A DNA stretch of 64,000 bases from positions 496,001-560,000 of the forward strand of contig JAHREC010000049.1 of the NCBI GenBank assembly GCA_020081605.1, written 5' to 3'. Both the position numbers and the translations under genes were made by a program. Positions 39,589 to 49,756 of the stretch are shown in pieces; the stretch's first letter is position 1, and each line of letters starts with the position of its first letter. The notes under the pieces were generated by a model. It was not told the origin of the DNA. It worked only from the letters and a program-made list of their open reading frames with translations, and did no database searches. Origin of the DNA: Albifimbria verrucaria (Eukaryota; Ascomycota; Sordariomycetes; Hypocreales; Stachybotryaceae).

Positions 39589-40572
39589 TTACTTGATGCG
39601 TATCTCCTGGTCCAGCTGGAGCAGTCCTTGCTCTCCGGCTTCGACACCCGCGCACACGGCGCCGCAGCCGCGCTCCTTCAATCTGTTGAGAGCTGATCTG
39701 ACTGCCAGGGACAGGATGCCGTGAAGCGAACAATCTTGCTTCTCTTGGCTCCCTATTGCACTGCAAAGAATGCGGAAGTCCAGAAAGGTGAAGTTCTTGG
39801 CCAGCTTGAGACAGCAAGACCTTTCCTTGCAAGGGGTGGGCAGCAGGACAGGATCCCCGGCGGACCTCGCCTGGCTCCAGGTCTATCCAAGTTTGGTCGA
39901 ATGCGGGCTCCGGAACGGACGCTCGCCGATGGTGATCCTCTTCGTGGCCTCTCTGAGCTGAAGTTGCTCCAAGTCTTTGATAATCCGAGTGGACGGGCCA
40001 ATTCCTGGCTCCAGACCAACCGCCTTTGATGGCCCCGATGTCGCTCCCGACGAAAGGCTCAAGGTTCTGTGAGACTTGGCCCAGTAACCTCTTTGCGTGG
40101 GCTCTACGCCGGACTATGGATGCATCACTGACGGGCTGAAGAGCTCCAGTCTTTCGAGCTCTGGCCTTCCGAGCTTTGTTGCGGACTCGCTCGGTTACAA
40201 ATCGGATCCTGGTGGATGAAGCTTGCGACGATTGCTCAGGGACTGAGTTAACCTCTGGAGTATGCTGCTCAATCTTGACCTGGGTCTCGTCCACCGCCGC
40301 TACCTGTTTATGAGTGTCGCTTGCCGCGATTGTTGTAGAGCCATTCAAGACGGACACACAGGGGCCTTGCAACCCTTTGCGACTGGGGACCTCAATCACA
40401 TGGCGGTAAGGATAGCCCCGTACATGTTCCAGGCATGCTCCAAGGAGCGGGTTTTGAGTAGGCAGGTCGAGAGCAGGTAGCACTAGGCTTGGGTCAACCC
40501 CTTTACACCACTCAGTGGTGACCCATCAAACGGATCACACCATGGCTCGAGACATACTCCTTTCATGCCGAT
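39589..40572 (-). CDS. Unrecognised protein, frame broken several times
   Basis: The minus strand reads as plausible protein in shifting frames: an N-terminal part from Met at 40572 (MKGVCLEPWCDPFDG) or 40483; a Lys/Arg-rich middle (RVRNKARKARARKTG); a helical stretch with IIKDLEQLQLREATKRI; and a last part ending ALNRLKERG...QLDQEIRIK before TAA at 39589-39591. At least three -1 shifts are needed, as in neighbouring real genes. I recognise no family. The basic middle would suit a nucleic-acid-binding or nuclear protein, but that is a guess. Confidence 0.35.
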
Positions 40573-40863
40573 ATGATGAGGAGGCCTTTGTTCAACGACT
40601 CGAATGGTCCGAGGAGAGTTTTCATGCGCCTGCAGAGGTCCCATTGTTGCCCCCTCGAAGAGAATGGTCCTAGCGAACGCTGTGCGTTTACAGCTTGGGT
40701 CAGGCCGAGATCATTGCTGGACATCTTACCCAAGGGAGGTAACAATTTGTTCCGTGCTCGGGGACTCGTACTGGAGGCGATTGGCTTGGAAGCTGTGCCT
40801 CTGGGTAAAGACGAATACATCATCTTGCTGTCAAACCAGCGTGGGCGTTTGCCGGTACAGTAG
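40542..40863 (+). CDS. Possible small unrecognised protein
   Basis: ATG at 40542 opens MARDILLSCRYDEEAF..., which after one frame change continues into the run ending LLSNQRGRLPVQ and a TAG at 40861-40863. No domain is recognised. It overlaps the proposed 5' end of the minus-strand gene, so at most one of the two starts is right. Confidence 0.25.
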
Positions 40864-42456
40864 AGTACAGTACTCTGAACGAGATGAGTTACAGCGCACA
40901 GTACATACAATACAGTACTGTACAATATGTAGCACGAGTCGACAGGTCCGATTGAGATAGACGGGACTCCTGGTGAGAGAAACTGGACGACCAGGCAAGT
41001 TATTACGTCCTACATTTCTTACCGTTGGCTCAGCATGGGCTGAAGGAAACTTGTTTGCCAATGTTTGCATCTAGAAGCAAACAGATCAAAAGACTTAAGC
41101 CAGCCACCTTTGGTGATGGATATTGGAATACCCCGCAAGGCTTTCTCATCTCGCCAGGCTATGTAGAGCCACTGTGGAGGCATCATTGATCTCTTGGACG
41201 GTGGCGTGCATGCCAGCACACCATGTTTGCATGCTCTGGATGATGATCCTGCCACTAGCAAGCCAAATGCATGAGCTGGCATCGATAGCATGGATGGATG
41301 CTAAGCAATACATAACACAATCCGAGTGCGTCCACCAGTACTGTACAACATGAGAACACCACTAGGAGAGTTTGCTAAGGAGGCTGAGTCTCTCAGCAAC
41401 CCAGAACTGCTTCAGCTCCGGTCTTGTTTGCTTTGTTCCGAGCTGTATTACCAAGTCATGCAGCTAGTTGGGTGCTGGAGCTGAGGAGGAAAACCTTTAT
41501 TTGCCAAAAAGAAAAAAAGGAAACAAGACAATCAGCCATCAATGCCAACTCAATTGCGGCATTTGTGCATGTACAGTACCGTAGAGCCGTATGAAAGTTC
41601 TCCCAGCTAGCATAGAATCCCACCACTTCCAATGGAAACAAAACACTGTGGAAGTGTTGTCATTCCAGAGGCCTGCATGGATAACTGTGGAAGAGAAACA
41701 TCGCAACGAGAGACAGCGAGCCGCAAGCATATCCCAGTCAACTTGGATTGTTCACAAAACGTATAATTATTGGTGATGAGGAGCAGATGTGCAGTGTTTT
41801 CGAGGTAAATATAAAGTCTTACTGATCTACACCAGCTGCGTTATAGGACATCTCAATTGAAGGATATCCATCTCCGTCATAACTCAATCTAATTGCCATA
41901 GTTTCTGTCTCTACCTACTACATGTACATATACAATACCGGTACAGTCGTTCAATAATGCGAGCACAATCACCTCACGGCGCGCCCTGTTGCAGCACCGG
42001 TATAGTGCCTACACTGCGGAATGTACTTACATGGGACATGTGGCCAGCGCCCAAATCCAAGGCTTCTCTTTGTCTCTGTCCAGTATCGTCAAAACAAAGA
42101 GGCATGATCGGTGCATTTGGATCAGCCTGCACACTATGTACAGGACAGTAATGCCACTCGTGATGTTTTTCTTTCAATCTATTTTGATATACAGTACTGT
42201 ACTATATCCTATTATACTACAGTACCTATACCTAATCACTATGAATAGATACAGGTTAGATCATGTCCCTCCAAAATGCTGTTTAAGACCTCTCGCATCA
42301 GCTATTGCCCTACTTTTACGACGCTACAGCCTACAGTACGCCACTCTTTTCCATCTACCTGAGGAGTTGCTTTGAATTATAACGTTCGAGGGATTTTTCA
42401 GGCCTTTTCCTTCCACTTTATGGCACACTTGTCTTTGAGACGATCGGAAGCTTATT
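40864..42456. other. Intergenic region dense in TACAGTAC words
   Basis: No gene is supported. The words TACAGTAC/GTACTGTAC occur repeatedly (about 40864-40925, 41336-41346, 41570-41582, 42190-42200, 42332). Confidence 0.5.
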
Positions 42457-43006
42457 ATGGCGACGCAAAGGCAAAGCGAGGATATCGAAAGGTGCAGCTT
42501 GGAGCGCAATGGTGAGAATGATGATGGTTCTCCCTCTGAACATAAGCATTCTTCTCCTACTCAAGAACAAGCAGAAAATATAGGTATGTTCATGGCTATG
42601 GCACCACAATCAGATGGGACGCGCAGCCTGATCCATTCTCATATTGGTACGTTGAATTTTCGTTCTCACTTTTGACCTAGTGGATGAGACTGCACCCAAG
42701 CATTCTGATAGGCGAGACCCAGTATATAGTAGGAACGTACTATGCTTACGATCCGACTTGCATGCACTACACATCAAGCTTCTGTTGGCAGAGATGAGCG
42801 TCAAACAAGATGAAACCACGGAGAAGCTCCGCTCCCAGATAACAGCCTCATCCAAAGAAGCCGGAGAGATCTTGGAAGAATTTGACCGCCGACCGCCATT
42901 GGAACTTGAAGAGAGGAACAAATTCCGTGAGCGAGCATATGAGGTGCTCAAATTTGAAATTACTATAGATGATGTGCTTCAAAACCTCAAAGAAACAAAC
43001 ACATAG
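42457..43006 (+). CDS. Small helical, coiled-coil-like protein
   Basis: Two exons, 42457-42583 and 42681-43006, with a 97-nt intron (donor gtatgt, acceptor gacctag), give about 150 residues without any frame break. The N-terminal third is polar and probably disordered. The rest is strongly helical and charged (LRSDLHALHIKLLLAEM, EKLRSQITASSKEAGEILEEF, ELEERNKFRERAYEVLKFE), as in a coiled coil. There is no signal peptide, membrane segment or known motif. I do not recognise a family; it looks like a lineage-specific gene. Confidence 0.55.
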
Positions 43007-44136
43007 AAATCAGCAGGAATCTCATCTATCTCATTCTATCGTATGTTGATATTGAATTCCATAGCCATGATGTTCTTCTTCACAGTGATCAAGCAGTATG
43101 ATGCCCTCGGGCATTTCCTGTAGTTTTTAGGAGTTTGTGACTATACGCCTTATTTATCTCTTTACAATGCATGTCTTTAAGTGCCATCTATCGTTGTATA
43201 AGTTCCCGAGTACTTTATTACACAAAGAATGATCAACTTAGACAGGCTACGGCTCTGCAGTAGATAAATATAAAGTCAAGAAGCTACACGCACACTCTCT
43301 TTCCTGGCATAAAGCACAATCAACTTGGGCCGAGCGTAAACCGGCTGTGCGGTAAATACTCCATCGCCGGCCAAACAGCGACATCTCTTGAAGGAACAGA
43401 GTTGTCTCTCGTTCGCCATGATCAGAACAACCGCCAGCGAGCGGCCAGTCCATCTCTATGGACTAACTTGGTGACTTGTAGACTGGACGCTTGAACAAGA
43501 ATCGTGAAGGCCGTCCCAGATCTCGCACCGAAGTGGAAGGGCTCCTCCATATTTGGAGTCATATTGACTAAATTGCAAGGCGGCTACAAGAATGATCATA
43601 ATTTCGCGAGAAGAAATTTGTTACTTCTATGTATGATTAGAAGGGCGACCAGTTGCTAATGAAGCCTACGCATGGACAAACCCCTTTGTGCTCATTAATG
43701 GAGAAGACAGATGACGGCATAACCTGAAGCCTACTTCAAGATATAGAAATGACCTTGATCATGCGGCAACACGGTGTGCATGGCCAAACATCAGGACGCA
43801 TATCCATAGTGTTTGACCAACCTATTACGCTAATCAATCACTCAGCTTTCTCCATCTGTCTCCATCGACGAAGTAGTGGCCACCTCGGTCCAACCCCTCC
43901 CTCTAGCCGAAGGTCCGTTCTCGCAGTCGACGTTCCCCGCTTGGCGCCACTCCTCGGACGATTGAGACCCCTATTTCTGTAAATCAGGCCGACATGCATT
44001 ATCAGATCTCCCTCTTATCAGATCCATCTCCTGTTTTCATTCACCACGAGTTGATGAGAGATAACTCACGGTGGTTTGCTTCGTCGCCGATTCGAAGAGA
44101 GAGAGAGAAAAAGAAAGAAGAAAAAAGAAAAACAAA
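43007..44136. other. Intergenic, promoter of the amidohydrolase gene
   Basis: No gene recognised. The last 60 bases are A/G-rich (gagagaaaaagaaag..., 44095-44136) and probably form the transcribed leader. Confidence 0.5.
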
Positions 44137-45791
44137 ATGTCGGGCCAAGACTCTACCATCCTGCTCAACGGGAGGATTTATCAGTCGTCCGTCTCTGGCT
44201 CTATTGATGAAACTCCAACATTCGCTGATACAATAATCATAAAGAACGGCACTATCCACTATGTCGGTTCCGAGAGCGATGCAGAGGTGATGGAAGCAAA
44301 GAGCGACGGGGCCAACATACAGGATTTAGATGGACAGACCGTCCTTCCGGGCTTTGTCGACGGGCACGTTCATTTGCTTCTGCTGGGACAGTCCTTGACA
44401 AAAGTGAGCTTGAACGCATGCAAGAACCTGGAGGACATTCGGACGGAGATCAAAAATTACGCAGCATCGCACCCAGAAGTGCCTCGCATTTTCTGTCGTG
44501 GCTGGATGCATTCGATGACACCGGACGGCGTCGATGCCAGCTTGCTAGACGACCTTGACCCAAGGCCCATCTTCATTGACTCCAAAGATCTGCATTCAAC
44601 GTGGAGCAACAAGGCCGGGATAGAAGAGGTCTGTCGGGTCATGAACATCTCCGACAAGACTCCTGACCCGCCGGGCGGCTCATTCCAGCGGGATGCGGAG
44701 GGAAACCTCAGTGGTCTGTTCAGCGAGAGCGCTGTCTTTGAGACTATCTGGCCATTCGTTGCTCGGGTCGCGTCAATCGAAGAAAGGAAGGAGGCCATCG
44801 GGGCTGCCTTTGAGGCATTCAACGCAGTGGGCTACACCGGCATGATTGACATGGCCATGGATGAGACCATCTGGGAGCCCCTGGTCGAACTGCGCAAAGA
44901 CAGGGGAACGCTGGGCAACATGCGGGTGGCTGCTTACTGGCTGATGAAGCCAGATGAGTCCCTCGACAAGGTGCTGGCTCAGGTCGATCGCGCCGCTGCC
45001 CTCGCGCGAGAGTACAACGCCGAAACTACACCAGACTGCCGCGTTGTCGGCATCAAGGTGATCTGCGACGGCATCATTGACGCATGCACAGCATCCCTTA
45101 CGGAGCCCTATTCCACCGGTGCTGACCCGGACGCCATCTGGACGGAGAGCGTCCTCGACCAGCTGGTAGCGAAAGCGCACGCGGCAGACCTACAGGTCGC
45201 ACTCCACGCCATTGGCGACCGCACTGCCAAGATGGCCATTGACGTTCTGGAGAGGAACACGGATCGGTCGCGCCGGCCACGGATTGAGCATCTAGAACTG
45301 ACATCGGAGGAGGATGCCCGACGACTGGGGCAACTGGGCATCACGGCGTCGATCCAGCCTGTGCATGCTGACCCAGCCATTCTACGCGCCTGGCCTCGTC
45401 TAATTGGACCGCACCGCTGCAGTCGCGCATTTGCGTACCGAGAGTTCATTGACGGGGCGCACCGCTGGCCCTTGGCTCAGACGCCCCGACAGCACCTCAC
45501 GAACCGTTGCCAAACCTGTACGTGGCGACGACCAGGCGGTCATACCGAGAGCCAACCCTAGAGACGGTGGTCAACCCGGAGTTCGCTCTTACGGTGTGCC
45601 AGGCGGTGGCTGGGGCGACACATGGCTCGGCTTACTCATGCTTCGCAGACAGCTGGACAGGAAGCCTGAAGCCGGGCCACAAGGCCGACTTGGTGATATG
45701 CCGAGTAGATCTCACGCCGGACAAGCTGATAGGAGGCAAGGTTCTGGAAACCTGGTTTGAAGGAAGACGAGTATACAAGGCCAAGGATTAG
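44137..45791 (+). CDS. YtcJ-like amidohydrolase (amidohydrolase family 3)
   Basis: About 552 residues from Met MSGQDSTILLNGRI, chosen over the 44071 frame start because the family begins with this strand. Metal-site residues are in place: HVH in VDGHVHLLLLG, the bridging Lys region GIKVICDG, His in ALHAIGDRTA, His in IEHLEL, and Asp in GSDAP after repair. One missing G in the run at 45454-45457 restores GGAPLALGSDAPTAPHEP and joins the rest to the stop at 45789-45791. The family includes N-substituted formamide deformylases and many enzymes of unknown substrate. There is no signal peptide, so it is probably cytosolic. Near full length. Confidence 0.9.
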
Positions 45792-45951
45792 ACAGACGGC
45801 GGCAGTGGCCGGTGTAACTAAGCTAGAAATGTGACATGTTTGATTCAAGACGAAGCGTCCCGCCTGCTTCGATACGTGTTGGTACATGGGTTTGAAGTGA
45901 CTAGAATCTGACGAGTGTCCACCCGCGAGGGGAAAACTACGCGATGCCGCT

Positions 45952-46720
45952 TTAGACCCTCGCGGCAACGAGGCTCATGTAGACGCCCCAGAGCAGTCCG
46001 ATGAAACTGAGAAATACAATACGGCGGTGCACCGGGATGAAGCTGAAGCTGACGATGGACGCGATTGGCCAAATCTTGTAGCCTGCCACGATGATTGGGA
46101 TCGTTTCCTGCCGCGTCGTTGTTAGTCAAGCCATGCCCTTGAACGCAACGGGAGCGAGACCTACGTTGACGATGTTGCTCCAGATCTGCGAGGTGCCCTG
46201 GCCCTTCATGATACCCATGAGGATCAGGAAGGCGATGGTGTTCATGATGGCACCCATGGTGATACAGTCGACGAACCATTTGGTGATGGTGTTGCGATAG
46301 CTAAAGGCAGGCTGTGCATTTGCCGGCATGATGTCGGCGTCTCTCCGGCCAGCGGCCTCCTCCATGGCCTTGAGCTCGACATCACCACGGGCTTCAGCGG
46401 AACTGGCCGGAGGATAGGCCGGAAAGGTCTTCTCCAGGAACTGCTGCCACACGTAGTTGGGCGGAGCTGTCATGAAGCTGAGCGCTACGAAGCGCAGCAG
46501 CTGGATCAGGTCCAGGGCGAAGCCGCGCTAAGCAGTGCGAGGTTAGTGACAAATTGCGTATGGCATGGCGGATAGTGCGTCTGTGGGCTTTCCGCAACCA
46601 GACATGTCAACCGCGGCTCACCTTTTCTTGATACGCCTGGATGAATTGGGCCAGGAAGTTGGACAAGGTCGACAGGCCTGCCGCCTGGAGGGTTGCGGAC
46701 ATGATTGGGGACGGCATCAT
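45952..46720 (-). CDS. Mpv17/PMP22 family membrane protein
   Basis: Three exons: 46622-46720, 46165-46527 and 45952-46107, with introns of 94 and 57 nt; about 205 residues and no frame break. Family signs are the LAQFIQAYQE segment, TKWFVDCITMGAIMN, the central hydrophobic helices, and the C-terminal signature KIWPIASIVSFSFIPVHRRIVFLSFIGLLWGVYMS. These proteins sit in inner mitochondrial or peroxisomal membranes; fungal relatives include the Sym1 and Wsc groups. About 45 polar residues between the first and second membrane segments are longer than in short members. The start MMPSPIMSATL is chosen because upstream codons are Cys/Asn-rich and unlike the family. Confidence 0.88.
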
Positions 46721-47054
46721 GACAGACGGCCAGGCGAACCCCTGTTCGGGTGGACGATTTCGGGCGCGTGTGCAGTTGCAGTTGCAGTTACAGTGGCAGT
46801 AGAGCAATTGGATGGGAAGAATGGGTTGCTCGGCTCTTGTGCTCTTCACATTGAGAAGGTGACTTGTCAAATGGCGTTACGGAACCTGATCGGAGAGCAT
46901 GTTTGTTTCTACATCTCGCAACTCAGCTGCAGCCAAAGTAACCAAAGCTCTGCGCACGAGCGCAGTCACGTGCACCAAGGGGCTGCCATCTGCTTCCAAA
47001 GCTGGGGATGATCAGCCCTTGGAGTTGCGTAATGCAGTAATTGCAACCCGCCAC

Positions 47055-47140
47055 GACAATCAGTCAATCAACCAGTCAACCAGTCAGCCAGTCAGCCAGT
47101 CAGCAAGGGCAGCCAGCCAGCCAGTCAGCCAGTCAGTCTA
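47055..47140. repeat. CAGT/CAGC tetranucleotide repeat
   Basis: Imperfect units cagt, cagc and caac (for example agccagtcagccagtcag) spanning about 85 bases. Confidence 0.85.
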
Positions 47141-47141
47141 C

Positions 47142-47207
47142 GCTGTGCTGTGCTGTGCTGTGCTGTGCTGTGCTGTGCTGTGCTGTGCTGTGCTGTGCTG
47201 TGCTGTG
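47142..47207. repeat. GCTGT pentanucleotide microsatellite, about 13 units
   Basis: Nearly perfect GCTGT units. A pentamer run is open in all plus frames and codes a Cys/Ala/Val/Leu repeat only by chance. Confidence 0.92.
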
Positions 47208-47670
47208 GCTAGAAGCGCAACCAAAGTCGCGTTCGACTTGCTCCGTAGGCATGTCACGGGCCAGTCCACAGATATGATGCACGATGTTCGGCTTCTCATA
47301 ACATATCGTGTCAACTACCTTACCCACATACCTAGTTAGTGACCAGCCCGCTTGGGTGTCGTTTGCTTCACTCTCCGCTAGGTGTTGGCGACGGCGACCC
47401 AGCCTGACCTTACGAAAGCCGGCGCTTGCATTTACACTTGCACCAGCGCGATGTGACATGCGAGGCTCTTCTATATTCAAGGCCGTGGAGTCCACCACGT
47501 AGGATCGATGGCTTCATTTTGCTAAACACATGCTCCTTCTTCCCCAACCTCGTCACAATCATCACTTGACTCGTCGTTATAATCGTGGGTATAAGAGTAA
47601 TATTTTTCCTTGGCAGGAAACACATCTTCAGACGCTCAACTGGCTGGGCCCCCATGGTCATGACATTCCC

Positions 47671-49756
47671 TCAGGTCAGTACGGCGTATGGACGGTCAAA
47701 GCAGTCATCCCATCGTGTCTTTCCCGATACCCAAAACTTCTCCAAAACACCCTTGGCAACAAGCGGATACGATGCACCCGTATCGCAGGTCATCTGGAAG
47801 AGCTGCTGGTCAACAAACGCCCGTTCTTCCGCCGTCCCGCTGGCGGCTTCCACCCCTGCCACCACCAGGGGCCACACCATGCCTTTCTTTGCGACCGAAG
47901 ACTCCATGGCCTCTGGCAAGAGAGTAAAGAGTCGCGCGCGGTGGTCGATTGGCACACTGGTCGGTGAGCCGTCATGTAGGCCTTGTTCCGCCATGAAGAC
48001 GGGTGGGCAAGGCAGAGTAGCCGTGCAGTAGACCGAAACAGCGGACTGGAAAATTCGCGCAATCAAGCACCATTCCGTCAAGTAGTTGGTTCCATGAGAC
48101 GGGGCCCACGTCTCGGGCACAAAGGCGTTGATCTGCTCCAGAATGGTCGCCGGCGATATTTGTGTGGCACCAGTGACCAAACCTGACGGGTCGGTAGCTA
48201 GCTGGTACCGCATGTAGTTTATGCTGATGATGATGGTAAATAATGGTAACGGACAGGGTAGCGATGGGTATACGCCGATGGTATATAGCTCTGAGATAAC
48301 GTCGGCCGTGTTGATGTGCGAAGTTGCCGTCATTTGGTCTATCGGCGGGCTTGTTGTGTTGGCCATGACGGAAATACTAGGCCACAATCAGTCAACGCGT
48401 CCACAAGAGAACTGTCGCTCATACATGTCAGTTATCTCGGCGGGACCTGGGGACATACATTACAAAGGTCAGCAGCGAAGGCTTCAGATGACTTGCCGAG
48501 TTGATGAGCTTGCCAAGCCCGCCACGCAACGTAATGAGTGCCATGAGGCCATCGGCATGGGGTCTCCATAGCGGCGACACGGATTGTTGCAGCTACCAGT
48601 ACCATGTCAGCAAAGTCAAGGGGATCAAATATTGAGCTATCTGCCTTTACCTCTGCTGTTAAGAAAGCCGAAACAGAAATGATAGTTGCATCGCTACTGC
48701 GTGTCGACTCCTTACCGATCTCTTCGTTCAACGCCCGTATGGCAAGTCCGGTATGCTGGTGTAGTCGCATCCACATGTCGGCGAGGGACCTACCGCATTG
48801 ACCGGTGGCGGATTAATGATTGACGCCAACGCTGAGCTCTCAGACGTTGGCGAGTTGTGATCGACCGGCCCAGACGCAGACGACGCTCCTATGTTTCCTG
48901 TCAAGGCTGGAGGTGAAGATGGTGAGGAAGCGGAAGAGCCAGGTGGAGATGTTGGCGAGGACGCAGATGCTTGATTAACACTTTGCTGGAGGATGCGGTG
49001 GCTAAGAGTCATGGACACAAGGGCGTGTCGCAAGGAGGTCGGGATGCTGTTGAGGGAGACGACGGGAATCACGAATGGGTTGGGGGCTAACTGGTTGGAC
49101 ACCAGGCCAGGATATATATATGAATTGTCTAGAGGAACCGTTAGCCGTACATACAGAGATATCGGTGCCATGGCGTAAGTGCCGCTTGAGGAATGCCTAC
49201 AGTATTGAGCAGCTTCGGCAAGATCGGGAGAGTCTGCGCCCAGCGGCGTGTGGCTGGACAGTGGCCTTGGTATGCTTCCAGAGGTTGTAAGAGCTCTGGA
49301 CATGGCTGGCTCGAGGGCCGGCATCATGGAGGATGAACCAGCCGCGTCTACCGAGGATGCTGACGAGGACAGCTGCTTGGATTCGGAGACCGGCAGCGGC
49401 TCCGGGCCGATTAGGGGCAGCGGCCTTCTTCCCTTTAGCCGAAGCGGATGCTGATCCGGAACCGGCAGCGGACCCTGTACTTGCACGTTGGCCCGCGCCC
49501 GGGTTCTGCCTCCGAGCCCGGGATGTGACACGGCCGGGGCCAGCCATGTGAGAGGCTTGCGGTCGTTGTATCCAGGACAGACAATGCCTGCGGCGCGGCA
49601 TTTATTGCAGACAGGTCGGGCGGCGTCACATACCCATCGACGTCGCAAGCACTCCCAGCATTGTCGGGGCGCTTCACCTCCCGCTGCAGACGAGGGGGCA
49701 TGATGGTTGCGTTTGCGTGGCCGTTTTGCGAGTGGAGAGGGTGATGTTGTGCTCAC
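47671..49756 (-). CDS. Zn2Cys6 transcription regulator
   Basis: Met at 49756 opens a basic leader and a binuclear zinc cluster, CWECLRRRWVC...CNKCRAAGIVC (CX2CX6CX6CX2CX6C, residues about 33-60). A long Ser/Pro-rich linker follows. The regulatory domain looks like the Fungal_trans_2 type: LRHALVSMTLSHRIL, GRSLADMWMRLHQHTGLAIRALNEEI, FDPLDFADM, DGLMALITLRGGLGKLI and the end WDDCFDRPYAVLT. The intron 48377-48458 (82 nt) is clear; one further intron near 48660-48720 (gtaagg...cttaacag) is likely. A -1 break near 48790 separates the linker from the regulatory domain. It should be a nuclear DNA-binding regulator. Nearby genes (Mpv17 protein, amidohydrolase, RTA1 protein) are possible but unproven targets. 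Confidence 0.85.

Larger units (their letters stand above)
46721..47670. other. Intergenic with tandem repeats
   Basis: Between two minus-strand genes: promoter of the Mpv17 gene and 3' end of the regulator. No gene; two tandem repeats are listed separately. Confidence 0.5.

Noticed and set aside
45440..45560. Programmed ribosomal frameshifting in the amidohydrolase
   Set aside because: No slippery heptamer or following structure is evident, and the same -1 break occurs in many unrelated genes.
47130..47220. Cys-rich peptide encoded by the GCTGT repeat
   Set aside because: All frames are open through a pentamer repeat by construction; there is no start context or conserved flank.
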